Assembly (NCBI GenBank): GCA_034508935.3
Contig: CM067448.1
Location: 51,872,664-51,936,663 of the forward strand
Direction of reading: 5' to 3'
DNA length: 64,000 nucleotides
From: Berghia stephanieae
Taxonomy: Eukaryota > Mollusca > Gastropoda > Nudibranchia > Aeolidiidae
The notes under the pieces are model-generated. The model worked only from the letters and a program-made list of their open reading frames with translations, was not told the DNA's origin and did no database searches. Below are positions 1-19,413 of this stretch, in pieces (position 1 is the first letter of the stretch; the number at the start of each line of letters is the position of its first letter). The position numbers were made by a program, and so were the translations under genes.

Positions 1-380
1 TATTAATTTTCCATGTGCTCGAGGTCATTGGTCACATTGCAAAATGTGCTCAAAGTGACCTACATAGTGAAAAGTGTTCACAGATTTTGAACTCTCTCAC
101 ATCACGATTGGTCATTGTTTCAGCTTGACACATGGGTATGTTTACAACTTTCATAAACAAAGCAGCGTGTTTACATTTGTTCAGAAATGTCCAATCTTTG
201 GACAGCAACAAATCACGTGATTGATGACTCGGTTGGACGAAAACATGAATATAGATCGCTCCCATTGATCTTCTGGTATCAGAGTGATGACATCTTATTT
301 TCTAGTCTAAATAAATGCTGGTCGTCAGTAAAGCTCATCCATCTTCGCTATTTTACGTCCCGTTATCCTAAGAATCTGCC
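1..380. other. Flank with no recognised gene
   Basis: No exon with family similarity or splice signals was found here. It is ordinary AT-rich flank leading into the first MITE copy at 381. Confidence 0.5.
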
Positions 381-767
381 TATAGATAGAATGCGCTTGG
401 CCAAGGAGTTCACAACATTGCCATCCGGAAGTATAACGGACCAACACACAAACTCTGTGTAACCATGAACTTTTATAGTCTGGTTAATACAGTTTAGTGA
501 GAACAACTCACAAACGCGGATGGCAAAAACAATAACAAAGGCCTGAGTGACGTCATCTGCATACTATCTATAGATAGTATGCCCTTGGCTAAGAAGCTCA
601 TAACATTGCCATCCGGAAGTATAACTGACCAACACACAAAACTGTGTGTATCCATGAACATTTAAAGTCGGGTTAATACAGTTCAGTGAGCATTACTCAT
701 AAACGCGGATCGCAAAAAAAAAAACAATAACAAAGACCTGAGTGACGTCATCTTCGAACTATCTATA
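381..767 (+). mobile_element. Two head-to-tail MITEs, TATAGATAG family
   Basis: Two copies (381-572 and 569-767) of a roughly 200-bp element lie in the same orientation and share the junction CTATCTATAGATAG. Each has ends TATAGATAG/CTATCTATA and the internal markers CATCCGGAAGTATAAC and GAGTGACGTCATC. More copies lie at 2018-2165, 9759-9954, 11507-11857, 11995-12376 and 27642-27842. There is no coding capacity, so it is a non-autonomous DNA transposon, probably with a TA target. Confidence 0.7.
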
Positions 768-905
768 CATCCTACAACAAAAAGAATTATAACCACTGTA
801 TGATTCAATATCTAACCTATTCATTTCTAGCCCCTCCGAAGGATTTCTTACATACTGATTTCCAAGGATTTAAAAAAAAACCGGAACAGTAGATTTTTTT
901 TTACT

Positions 906-1196
906 AGAGCGTTTATATAGCGCAATATCCACTAAACGTGCTCAAAACACTTTACCTGGTCAACGGCAACACTTAACATGTAGGACGGGACATGACGCCT
1001 GTAAGGCGATATTACATTTTTTTCGGACAGAGACAGCGTTGTTAACGGCCAGGTACTCATTTTACACATGAGTACGGTGAGAGAACGTGAGTAAAGAGCC
1101 TTTTCCAAGGGCTCAACTATGCCCGAGCGAGGCTCCAACCCAGGACCTTCCGGTCCGAAAGCGGTGTCATACCACAAGACCACATAGCCGCACAAT
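906..1196 (-). mobile_element. SINE1 (tRNA-derived), full length
   Basis: This is a reverse-strand copy of the commonest repeat in the window. Read on the minus strand it starts GTGCGGCTATGTGGTC, has a pol III B-box-like GGTTCGAGCC (here slightly altered), and ends with the TAAAGCGCTTTGAGCAC block and GCGCTATATAAA. There are about 23 copies of the family in the window. Confidence 0.8.
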
Positions 1197-1328
1197 GATG
1201 TGACGTCACGACTTTTTTGCTCTATATCTCATAATGATATAAATAAAATCAATTATGTATCGCTACGCTGTGCCTACGCTACAAAATAACCATTCATGTT
1301 TAGAATACCCACTCTCCCACCTCCCCCC

Positions 1329-1354
1329 CCCCCCCACCACACACGCACACATTC

Positions 1355-1392
<38 letters not shown>
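1329..1392. repeat. C-run and (CA)n microsatellite
   Basis: A homopolymeric C run is followed by about 17 CA dinucleotides. The short frames through it are low-complexity and not genes. Confidence 0.9.
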
Positions 1393-1394
<2 letters not shown>

Positions 1395-2017
1395 TCAGAA
1401 TTAATCAACGTAGATGTGTGAAGAGCGTGGACGGTTTGTAAAATTACACGTGTTATTCGTGTGGGGAAAATTGTTTTAATTCTTATCGTAGTTTTTGTCA
1501 TCTCATAGACTGTGACACTTGCCTGAAAATTATAACACTATACAGGGCGGGGATCGCCAAAAGAAAGTGAAAAGTGAGTTGTCGTCCATTGATTAACAAG
1601 TAGATTATTGACCAATCAAAACATGGAATTTGTGACACACCTTCACACGTGCTCGGACAAACATAGTTGGTTGTTTATAAACAATAACGTGAACTAATTC
1701 GACCTCCATCTGATCGTTGTTATTGTTTTTATATTGACAGATGGGTGACTAGTTATCACACGATTTTCTAGATCATATTATAAACGTTTAAGTTTACACA
1801 TAGTTTTCTGTGTTGATTCTACTGATCAAGAGGTAGAACAGTGGGTATTTTTCTTAACACATACCATCTATAGTAAAACCTGTGTAGTTTGCTGTGTCCA
1901 CCAATCACTGCCATTGTTTACATTATGACGATTGTCCAAGAGGTGTGGTTATCTACCGGTTAATTGAACGATTGAATACAACGCACTGTTCAATTTCTTT
2001 AGGTGATCGTCGCCCGG
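1393..2017. other. Intergenic, nothing recognised
   Basis: No coding similarity, tRNA or repeat shared with the rest of the window was recognised in this stretch. Confidence 0.4.
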
Positions 2018-2165
2018 TATAGATAGAACGAAGTTGACGTCACTCGGGTCTTTGTTAATGTTTTTGCCATCCATCCTTATCTATAGATAGTGAAGCTCAC
2101 AACATTGCCATCCGGAAGTATAACGCACCATCACACAAAACTATGTGTACCCTTTAACGTTTATA
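2018..2165. mobile_element. Two facing fragments of TATAGATAG MITE
   Basis: A reverse-oriented fragment (2018-2080) abuts a forward fragment (2082-2165) at CTATAGATAG. Both carry the family markers (GACGTCACTC; CATCCGGAAG). Confidence 0.6.
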
Positions 2166-2326
2166 TTATGTGTAAAAATCGATCGATTTAAATGATCCTC
2201 ATATTGGCACAACTCTCAAACCTGGGACTTTGCGAGGTTTTCCTTGAAATCACAGGTTTGAGAGTTTTTGCCAAGAAGAGCGTCACTTAAATCGATCGAT
2301 ATTTGAATGAGTTTTCTGGCGTTCAG
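2165..2326. repeat. Foldback MITE (FB270 family)
   Basis: Two arms facing each other contain ATCGATCGATTTAA and CTCAAACCTG and fold on themselves. The same element recurs complete at 13413-13705 and 63436-63668, in half at 12628-12750, and split by a LINE at 32243-32331 and 35815-35865. Confidence 0.65.
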
Positions 2327-2414
2327 TATAAAAAGAATTCTCAATCTTTCTTTCTTTTTTTCCCTTTGTTTGGTATTTTAAATCTACTGATATATTTGCG
2401 TCGACGTGCACATA

Positions 2415-2560
2415 TATACAGGTCTGACATCCGAACTCCACTTATGGGCTTAGTTTAACAATGTCGTAATGGACAATATTTTGTGTCATTTTTTGAGTTT
2501 CCCATTACAATAATGGGCCCATAAGGAATTGGGTTATCATACCTGCATATAAGTGCACGA
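2415..2560. mobile_element. MITE with GCAGGTCTGA-type ends
   Basis: A short palindrome-rich repeat with the core TTGTAATGGA and ACAATATTTTG. Related copies are at 6836-6990, 12790-12895, 13987-14135, 14440-14520, 14855-14943 and 20225-20370. Confidence 0.55.
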
Positions 2561-2697
2561 TGGATTTAAGTCAATCTAATATTAGAAATGCCAAGTTTAA
2601 AAAAAGATGTTATTTATTTATTCGTTTTTGAAGAAGTAGATTGTGTCTCTCAATGCCACAATCAGAAGGAATAATAAGTAACAACACATTGGAGACC

Positions 2698-11192
<8,495 letters not shown>

Positions 11193-11262
11193 CTGTTTAT
11201 TTATATCACGTGACATAAAAAATACATCTTGCATTTACTCCACTATATCAATTAAATGTCCT

Positions 11263-11352
11263 CCCCCCCCCCCCCGGCCTATTTTTAAAGAAATGTTGCA
11301 CCCCCCCCCCCAATCTCAACGCATATCCGCACCCCCCCCCCCCCCCCCCCTC
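11263..11352. repeat. C-rich tract in the AHCY-A 3' UTR
   Basis: Three long C runs lie 70-160 bp after the copy A stop codon and upstream of its poly(A) signal. Confidence 0.85.
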
Positions 11353-11423
11353 AACCTTCAATTAAATTTTGAGCTCGCGAAATTTGCCGGTGTCAATTTT
11401 GCTACGAGTTGTTCAACTTTTAT

Positions 11424-11429
11424 AATAAA
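11424..11429 (+). promoter_or_regulatory. Poly(A) signal of AHCY copy A
   Basis: AATAAA 232 bp after the stop codon; no competing earlier signal was seen. Confidence 0.6.
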
Positions 11430-11506
11430 ATCATTTTGAAAAAGAAACTCTCTATACTGTGGTTGTTATTTTACTATCAGTCTATTTGATTGAAAGAAAA
11501 CCATTT

Positions 11507-11857
11507 TATAGATAGCTCGAAGTTGACGTCACTAAGGTCTTTGTTATTGTTTTTTGCCATCCGCTTTTATGAGTATTTCTCACTAAACTGTATTAACCAG
11601 ACTATAAAAGTTCATGGTTACACAGAGTTTTGTGTGTTGTCCGTCTGAGCCAAGCACATACTATCTATAGATAGTATCGCTTGGCTAAGAAGCTCATAAC
11701 ATTGCCATCCGGAAGTATAACGGACCAACACACAAAACTGTGTGTAACCTTAAACCTTTATAGACTAGTTCATACAGTTTAGTGAGAATTACTCATAAAC
11801 GCGGATGGCAAAAATAATAACAAAGGCCAAAGTGACGTCAACTTCATACGATCTATA
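11507..11857. mobile_element. Head-to-head MITE dimer
   Basis: A reverse copy (11507-11670) and a forward copy (11665-11857) of the TATAGATAG MITE meet at CTATCTATAGATAG, making an inverted repeat with arms of about 170 bp. A further internal fragment follows to about 11907. Confidence 0.75.
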
Positions 11858-11994
11858 CATCACAGAGTTTTTTGTGTTGTCCGTTGAGCCAAGCATATAC
11901 TATCTATACATCACATCTCGCCACACCTATATTAGAAACCCCCTCCCCCTCCCCTTAAAAAAATAATTTTCTAATCGATACACTAGAAGTAGGA

Positions 11995-12376
11995 ATAGAT
12001 ATTTCGAAGATGACGTCACTCATGTCTTTGTTATTGATTTTTGCCACCCGCGTTTTTTGAGTAATGCTCACTGAACTGTATTAACCAGACTATAAACGTT
12101 CATGGATACACACAGTTCTGTGTGTTGGTCCTTTATACTTCCGGATGGCAATGTTATGAGCTTCTTAGCCAAGAGCATACTATCTATAGATAGAATGCGC
12201 TTGGCCAAGGAGTTCACTACATTGCCATCCGGAAGTATAACGGACCAACACACAAACTCTGTGTAACCGTGAACTTTTATAGTCTGGTTAATACAGTTTA
12301 GTGAGAACAACTCACAAACGCGGATGGCAAAAAGAATAACAAAGGCCTGTGTGACGTCATTTTCAAACTATCTATA
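11995..12376. mobile_element. Second head-to-head MITE dimer
   Basis: Same arrangement as 11507-11857: a reverse copy then a forward copy meeting at 12180-12193. The two dimers are separated by only about 140 bp. Confidence 0.75.
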
Positions 12377-12627
12377 TGAGTTCCAAGAAATGGTGGTGGT
12401 TACATAACAAGGGGAACAATCGGTGATATAAACATTCCTCTTATCCTTCCTCTGTGTTGTGGATAGTATTCTGCCCTACGACGAGATGGCACAGCATCTA
12501 GTCGAACGGTGTGTTGTGACGATGCTATCCGGCGGGTTTGCGACGGTGCACGAATGCGGACCGGACTTTGCTGATTGGGTCGATCGTCATAACATAGTAG
12601 TGTGAAAACCATAAGAGGCTGCTGCCC

Positions 12628-12750
12628 TACTCTGGAAAACCCCTAATTAAAAAATCTAGCCAGAAAACTCGTCCTTTAAATATCGATCGATTTAAATGAC
12701 CCTCATCTTGGCAAAAACTCTCAAACCTGAGACTTCACGATCTCAAGCCA
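12628..12750. repeat. Half of an FB270 foldback MITE
   Basis: One arm only: CTCTGGAAAAC end, CCAGAAAACTCGTCC, ATCGATCGATTTAAATGACC and CTCAAACCTGAGACTTC. Confidence 0.65.
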
Positions 12751-12789
12751 CACAGAGAAAGAAAAAAAATTTGGTGTGGGTGACAATTA

Positions 12790-12895
12790 ATCGACGTCTA
12801 ATTATTTGCAGGTCTGATCACCCAAATTTTATTATGGGCTCATTGTTGTAATGGAAATACTTTCAAACCAACACAAAATATTATCTGTGCACGTC
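12790..12895 (+). mobile_element. MITE with GCAGGTCTGA-type ends
   Basis: Left portion of the family listed at 2415 (TTTGCAGGTCTGATCACCC; GGGCTCATTGTTGTAATGG). Confidence 0.55.
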
Positions 12896-13009
12896 GCATT
12901 AAATGAAAATATTTTTGTTTAAACTAAAAAAAAAACTATAAAAAAAAAACACCAAAAACTACCCCCCCCCCCAACAGAAAAAAACCAAAAGCAAAAACAA
13001 ACAAATACA

Positions 13010-13018
13010 TAAATAAAA

Positions 13019-13062
<44 letters not shown>

Positions 13063-13066
13063 AATA

Positions 13067-13143
<77 letters not shown>
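13010..13143. repeat. (AAAT)n and (AAT)n microsatellite
   Basis: Tetranucleotide AAAT repeats change to about 75 bp of AAT repeats. Confidence 0.95.
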
Positions 13144-13144
<1 letters not shown>

Positions 13145-13412
13145 GTCAAAACAAAAACAGATACAAACAATAAAATCCAAAAGATAAAAAAAAACAAATC
13201 AAAACAAGAATGATAAGACAAAATTTCAAGACACACACGCTGTAACATGTAAGAAAATTGAAGAAAACCTTAACGCCTGTTTTGATAGCGAGTTGACGTG
13301 TTATTACTTTTACGTGTCATCCGATACACGGTGGGTTGATAATAAAGTCCTTGTAGTTAGAAAATATATAAATAATATTGAGATTGTGGTCAAACTGATT
13401 ATAACCAGTTAG

Positions 13413-13705
13413 CTGTCGTACTCTAGAAAAACCGATATTTAAACATTTGGCCAGAAAACTCGTCGTCAAAAAGGTTTTGCTCGTCCTTCAAATATTGATC
13501 GATTAAAACGACACTCATCTTAGCAAAAACAAAAACAAAACAAAAACAAGAAACTTTCAAGTCTGGTTCTTCCTTGAAGACTTCGCGAAGTCTCGGGTTT
13601 AAGAGGGGTTTTTTTCCAAGAAAAGGGTCATTCAAATCGATCGATGTTGAAAGGACGTTTTCTGGCCAATTTTTAAATATACGTTGTTTTTCCAGAGTAC
13701 GGAAA
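13413..13705. mobile_element. FB270 foldback MITE, complete
   Basis: Inverted ends GTACTCTAGAAAAAC and GTTTTTCCAGAGTAC bound two arms that contain GGCCAGAAAAC, TCGATCGA and ACTTCGCGAAGTC at the centre. The element folds over nearly its whole length. Confidence 0.75.
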
Positions 13706-13839
13706 CGACTCTGAATAGCCCAAACTGGTATCACGTCAAAATTTAATAGATGAAGAAAATTAACTTTCCAGTCTTAATAATAGGAAATATAAACTTGAGT
13801 GTATTGTTGATTAGGTTGTAATTTTTATTTTTTTAATTT

Positions 13840-13894
13840 TTTTTTTTGTTTGTTTTTTTTTTTTTTTTTTTTTTTTTTGGTTTTTTTTTTGTTT

Positions 13895-13925
<31 letters not shown>

Positions 13926-13927
13926 GG
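13840..13927. repeat. T-run and 25-base G-run
   Basis: Long T tracts followed by an uninterrupted G run of about 25 bases, with potential to form a G-quadruplex. Confidence 0.9.
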
Positions 13928-13986
13928 TCTTTTTTGGGTTTTATTTTAAAGACAAGGTAAGGAACAAAATATACCTATTCTTACTT

Positions 13987-14135
13987 GTTATAGGGTGACC
14001 TGCATATATTTGAAGGGTAGATAACCTAACGCAATTATGGGCAAGTTTTAACATTGTTGTAATGGACAGTATTTTGCGTTTAGTTTGAGATTATTTCCAT
14101 GACAACCAGTCCTGCAAATAAAATAAGTACGTTGG
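13987..14135 (-). mobile_element. MITE with GCAGGTCTGA-type ends (reverse)
   Basis: Contains GACCTGCATATAT at one end and CCTGCAAATAA at the other, with TTGTTGTAATGGACAGTATTTTG inside (written here in parts: TTGTTGTAATGG, then ACAGTATTTTG). Confidence 0.5.
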
Positions 14136-14156
14136 GTCATTGTTGTAATGGAAATA

Positions 14157-14452
14157 CGTGCGGCTATGTGGTCTTGTGGTATGACACTCGCTTTCGGATC
14201 GGAAGGTCCTGGTTTCGAGCCTCGCGCTCGGCGCATAGTTAAGTCATTGGAAAAGGCTCTTTACTCACATTCTCTCACCGTACTCAGGTGTAAAATGAGC
14301 ACCTGGCCGTTAACAGCGTTGTCTTTGTCCGAAAAATTGTAATATCTCCTAACAGGCGGCATTTCCCGTCCTATATGTTAAATGTTGCTGTTGACCAGGG
14401 GCCCCTTGTAAAGCGCTTTGAGCACATTTAGTGGATATTGCGTTATTGAATG
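14157..14452 (+). mobile_element. SINE1, full length
   Basis: GTGCGGCTATGTGGTCTTG head, a B-box-like sequence, and ATTTAGTGGATATTGCG tail. It is intergenic between the AHCY genes. Confidence 0.85.
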
Positions 14453-14533
14453 AGTTAACACTCTCAAACCAAAATAAACCCCATTACAACAATGTTAAAT
14501 CAAGCCCATTATTTCGTTCAGCTCTTCTCAATA

Positions 14534-14771
14534 TGTGACCCATCGTCTCAAAACGGTATTATGTCGGAACGAACCAGATGCTTAAAAGCCGAATTAAATG
14601 TTAAACTGGTCAAAAATATAAACTGTTGGCATTAAAACCCCAAAATATGGTATCCATACTCCTCAATAAATCGTATAAACTCAACACAAGTCTGATATTT
14701 CTGGTTATAAATTCAATTTTCAACATCGTAAACAAACCCGACTTAATAACGTTTTGAGGCGAAGGGTCACA
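14534..14771 (-). mobile_element. MITE with TGACCCTTCG ends (inverted copy)
   Basis: Reverse copy of 10139-10378 with ends TGTGACCCATCGTCTC and GGCGAAGGGTCACA. Confidence 0.7.
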
Positions 14772-14854
14772 GATGTGCTCGTTAAACAGAACGTACTCCT
14801 CCAATGAAGGTATTTATTTCAACGTAAAAGTTATAAATTAGGATTAAATTCAAC

Positions 14855-14943
14855 GTGTAGGTACATATTTGCAGGTCTGATAACCCAATTTGTTATGGGT
14901 ACATTGTTGTAATGGAAATACTCTCTAAACCAACCCAAAATAT
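14855..14943 (+). mobile_element. MITE fragment, GCAGGTCTGA type
   Basis: Left half of the family (TATTTGCAGGTCTGATAACC), abutting a SINE1 head. Confidence 0.5.
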
Positions 14944-14976
14944 CCTTCGTGCGTCTATGTGGTCTAGTGGTATGAC

Positions 14977-16050
14977 CAGCGGCGTGGCGTATTGACGGCG
15001 TATGGTGGTGCCATGATAAGAAGAAGAAAAAAAAAACAGTGAACACGGTTAAGAAGAGAGAGCACATGTTAAAAACTCTCTTTTTTGGAAGGGTGGGGGG
15101 AGGGTCGATGGTTTCTACGAGTGGACAAAACTCACAAAAACAAACGATTCATGAAAACATCAAGCCACAACACTGAGATACAAGTCCCGTATGAAAAGGT
15201 CTTTGTAATTATTCTTTGTCCACCATTTAAAGGATTGGTTTTGGTCGATAATGCAATCAATATGTGATAAATGTAAATCAAAAGAGAAAAAAAAACCTAT
15301 GACAGAAATTACTTACTTTTAGTACTTGTAAAGAAAATCTGCACGGCGATGTTTGATCTCTGCAAATCTTTTTATAATGTGATTATTGAAATTTGGAATG
15401 GCATCTATTTCAGCTTTGTGAATTGACAGAATCATTAACTAATTTAACATCTCTGTGTTTCATTGAATTTCGCAAGAAATTTTTCACTCTTTTAAGGGTG
15501 CTAAAACAACGTTCAGGCGGTTAAGAATTACGATGGAAGTGGTTAAGGTCACTATAGCCTATAGATGTCCATGATTTGTCAGTGTTTGTTGTATCTGTAA
15601 AAAGTAGACAATAAAAACAAAAGAAACGTTTTTTTTTCTAAACTAACTGTGAGCCATTCATGCCTGTCATACCATGTCACTGATAAAGAGCGTTTTCGAG
15701 ATTTCCACACCTGTGTTAATTCAAAATCAGTTGGTTGGTGAGGAACTAGTCTTTTTATTTCTAATTTGTCATCTAGTGTCAATCTCCCAAACTGTCGGTG
15801 AAGTAAAGAGTCAACTTGATTCATTGCAATTCATTGTTTAACAAAACAAAACTTCAAAGTATATCTCAAATAATGGAAATCAGTGGACTACGATTAATGA
15901 TTGCACAAATAAAAGGTAGATTCAGATCTTAAAGCATCACAAAGAAAAAATCACTCCACTTAAGTACTTACAAAATCTAAAAACACACCAAAGTATAACT
16001 GTTGACAATCTTCGATTTCTTTCTCTGACTCACACAAATACACACGCACA

Positions 16051-16092
<42 letters not shown>

Positions 16093-16755
16093 TAAACACT
16101 CATACACACGTAACCATCAACTCGGCACTACAAGCAAGAAAAATGTTGGTAAATTCGTCCACAATGCTTCGTTGCAAAGAATTACTTTATTCAATAATCG
16201 TGAAAAAGAGTTGGGGGGGGGGGGGGGGGGTTGATATGTCATATTTTAAGTTTTATGTTGTCTTTCTTTGCTGCTTACAAATAAAATTGACAATGATCAG
16301 TGTTTTTGACAGTTAATGTAATATTTTGGATGGCCGAAGTTACCCTAATTTGGCGCATCCCCCCGTCCAACGGTGGAGCTCTCAGATCCTGGCACAAGTC
16401 GAGGGGTTTTCCGCTATTTGAAGATAGTATAATTCGACCCAGTTTCTCGCTCAATCAGCTGTAGCGATACTAATGGATAGAGCATTAACTGGAGCTTGGA
16501 TTGCTTTGCACCACGGTGTTTGATTTAGTCACTACTTCGCGGAGTGATGTCACCAACACACGAGTCGGCGCAGTGCGTGATTCGGAATCTTGAATGGAGT
16601 GGGGACTAAAAAGGCAGTATGTTGTTGGCGAGTTGGCGAAAGACAGTGGAGTTAAAATTTCTCAGTTTTATTTTTAATTAAATTATGCTGTTAATGATTT
16701 TTAAAAGATTGGTACGGTGCCTGGCACCATTCGATCCAATGGCCCCACGCCACTG
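14977..16755 (-). mobile_element. hAT transposon, internally deleted, 8-bp target duplication
   Basis: The element has ends CAGCGGCGTGG and CCACGCCACTG (inverted, one mismatch) and a perfect 8-bp flanking duplication GGTATGAC, as expected for hAT. It is 1779 bp long. Inside, on the minus strand, are pieces of a TTF/ZMYM-type hAT transposase (15319-15824). The remainder (15825-16755) is non-coding and includes a CA microsatellite (16046-16090) and a G run (about 16213-16231). Confidence 0.85.
15319..15824 (-). pseudogene. hAT (TTF-type) transposase remnant
   Basis: The 81-codon piece at 15579-15824 contains VTWYDRHEWLTVS, matching the TTF-type region (W-Y-D-R-x-x-W-L) near the start of ZMYM1-like hAT proteins. 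Downstream at 15319-15510 the frames encode ERCFSTLKRVKNFLRNSMK and then LSIHKAEIDAIP to a stop, which is the C-terminal hAT dimerisation domain. The catalytic middle is missing and at least one frameshift is present. Confidence 0.7.
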
Positions 16756-17235
16756 GGTATGACACTCGCATTGGGATCGGAAGGTCCTGGGTTCGAGCCT
16801 CGCTCGCTCCGCGCATAGTTGAGTCCCTGGAAAAGGCTCTTTACTCACATTCTCTCACCATACTCAGGTGTAAATGAGTACCTGGCCGTTAACAGCGTTG
16901 TCACTGTCCGAAAAATTTTAATATCGCCTAACCGGCGTCATGTCTCGTTTTACATGTTACGTGTTGCTGTTGGTCAGGGACCCCTTGTAAAGCGCTTTGA
17001 GCACGTTTAGTGGATATTGCGCTATATAAAAGCTCACAGTCTGATTAATGTAATTTTGTGAGCACTGATCATTAAAATGGATGGCTAAATACAATAACAT
17101 AGAACTGAGTGACGTCTATTTCGTCCCTTCTATATTAGGCTTGAATTCAGTTGTAAGTATCATCACCCCAGGACCTAATACCGTTTTGAGGGGATTGGTC
17201 ACATTTGAGCTAGAAAATGTGCAGCCTATATCTAT

Positions 17236-17545
17236 TTGTGCGGCTATGTGATTTAGTGGTATGACACTCGCCTTCGGATCGTAAGATCCTGGGTTCAAGT
17301 TCAGCTCCCGAGCGGCGCATAGTTTGAGTTCTTGGAAAAGGCTCTAAACTCACATTTTCTCACCGTACTCGGGTGTAAAATGAGTACCTGGCGTTTAACA
17401 GTGTTGTCTCTATAGAAAAAAAAAGAAGGTAAAATCATATGATAGGCGTCACGTCTCGTCCTACATTTTAAGTGTTGCTGTAGGCTTGGGACCCCTTGCA
17501 AATCGTTTTGAGCACGTTTAGTGGGTTTTGCGCTATATATATTTA
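17236..17545 (+). mobile_element. SINE1, full length
   Basis: GTGCGGCTATGTGATTTAG head, B-box-like GGTTCAAGTTC with a small insertion, and TTTAGTGGGTTTTGCGC tail. Confidence 0.75.
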
Positions 17546-18048
17546 AAAATTAAAAAAAAAAAAGAGTAATGATCGTTGGACAAAATAAATAAGATAATCG
17601 TGTATCTTTGCAAGTCGGTTATTTCCAGATCTTATCTCACACTTAACCTCTCAGATAACATGACAAACAATAATTGTATAAGTGGATATTGGTGTTTTTG
17701 TGTAGCATAGGAAGATAGATAGGTCGTGTAACCTTGTTACGATCAAACATGTTTGTTTTGATGCGTAATTTAAAAAAAACAACAAACAAACAAAAAAAAA
17801 AAAAAAAAACAAAAAAAAAAAAACGTGAGCTTTTATATAGCGCAGATTAAAGAGGATGATGGAAGGGTGGAGGTGGGGGAGGGGGGAGGTCAAAGAAATC
17901 TCGACTGCACCTTAAGAATAATCATTGTGGTCAGGATATCATTACGCCTCAAAATCTATTGTTTTGTAAATCCGGAAGCGTGAACAGCTACATGTTTTAT
18001 AAAGGGTAATTGGGACGCTTCGCGCGTATAGTTGCCATTATAGTCATT

Positions 18049-18350
18049 TGGATTCAATAGTCTGATTTCACGTCGCCCAGCAACGGCGGCCATCGTGGTT
18101 CTAAACAAAGAAAATCGGTACTTTTTATTCTTCATGCTGGCTAGAATGTTTCATATGTCTTGTGATCAGAATGTGTAAAAGTCAAAACATGATCAGATTT
18201 ATGTTTTTTTTCCTCTGGATTCGCTTTTATGCTCGTCGGAGAAATATTTCATAAGGGCGTCTACCATTGTTCCGATAGTTTAGAGCCAGTTACTAAGTTA
18301 CCATGCGTCATTACGAGGGAAGTGACGTTACGACTGTTGAAGCGTATTGT
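18049..18350 (-). mobile_element. M320 MITE (inverted copy)
   Basis: Reverse copy of the repeat at 5131 and 9269. Ends GATTCAATAGTC and GACTGTTGAAGCG form the imperfect inverted repeat. Confidence 0.65.
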
Positions 18351-18406
18351 CAATCACAACAGGGTGGTCAAGGAGATGAGGGAGGGGGAGTGAGTGAGAG
18401 CGATAG

Positions 18407-18472
18407 AGTGTGATGATGATGGTGGTGGTGGTGGTGATGGTGATGATGATGATGATGGTGGTGGTGGTAATA

Positions 18473-18530
<58 letters not shown>

Positions 18531-18562
18531 GAGAAACAAAGAGAGAGAGGAGGGAGAGAGAT

Positions 18563-18631
<69 letters not shown>
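18407..18631. repeat. (ATG)n/(GTG)n and (GA)n microsatellites
   Basis: About 120 bp of ATG/GTG repeats followed by about 65 bp of GA repeats. All overlapping frames are low-complexity. Confidence 0.95.
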
Positions 18632-18633
<2 letters not shown>

Positions 18634-18727
18634 CGTCCCTTGATTGGACGTCACCCATAGTCTGTGACGTCACCGGCGGAAAAGTTATTAGAGAGAGAAC
18701 GTCATGTTGGTTGTGTTTTTTTAAAAG

Positions 18728-19025
18728 AGCTTTATATAGCGCAATATCCACTAAATGTGCTCAAAGCGCTTTACAGTGGGTCCCTGGCCAACAGCAACAT
18801 TTAACATTTAGGACGGGACAGACGCCTGTTAGGCGATGTTACACTTTTTTTTCAGACAGATTCAACGCTGTTAACGGCCAGGTACTCATTTTACACCTGA
18901 GCACTGTGAGAGAATGCAAGTAAAAAGCCTTCTCCAAGTACTCAACTATGCGCCGAGCGCGAGGCTCGAACCCAGGACCTTCCGATCCGAAAGCGAGTGT
19001 CATACCACTAGACCACATAGCCACA
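18728..19025 (-). mobile_element. SINE1, full length
   Basis: Reverse copy with an intact B-box (GGTTCGAGCC on the minus strand) and a CCACATAGCCACAC head. Confidence 0.85.
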
Positions 19026-19194
19026 CGTTGGGATAAAATTTATCTAAACTAATATTTTATAGACGATGGTCGGCGGATCAAACCTGCTCTGAAGTCTCGA
19101 TTTTCACGATCGGAGGATCAAAACTCTGCATACGAGCTTTGCTCACCATGTTTTATTTAATTTTGGGCTTATCAGACCTTTGATGTCATCAGAT

Positions 19195-19376
19195 TAAGTT
19201 ATAAAACCTGGTGCACAAAGCTCGTATGCAGACTTTAGAGTTTTGATCCAAATCTCGTTTTCATGGTTCGCAGAGCTCATATTATGCAGACTACATGGTT
19301 TTGATCCACCGATCTCGTTTTCATGGTTCGCAAAGCTCATATTATGCAGACTACAGCGTTTTGATCCACCGATCAT
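19195..19376. repeat. 60-bp tandem repeat, about 2.7 units
   Basis: Units containing TTTTCATGGTTCGCAAAGC and TTTTGATCCACCGATC repeat at exactly 60 bp. On the minus strand the unit is open for 20 codons, but I see no gene. Confidence 0.8.
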
Positions 19377-19413
19377 TGTGGATTAAGTTTGAAATGTAAT
19401 TTTAAGCACCAGG

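Larger units (their letters stand above)
14948..17036 (+). mobile_element. SINE1 interrupted by a hAT transposon
   Basis: The SINE head (14948-14976) and the rest (16756-17036) are one SINE1. The 8-bp GGTATGAC is present on both sides of the inserted hAT (14969-14976 and 16756-16763). Confidence 0.85.

Noticed and set aside
18328-18751. Frames of poly-Ser, poly-His or poly-Met
   Set aside because: Translations of ATG and GA microsatellites.
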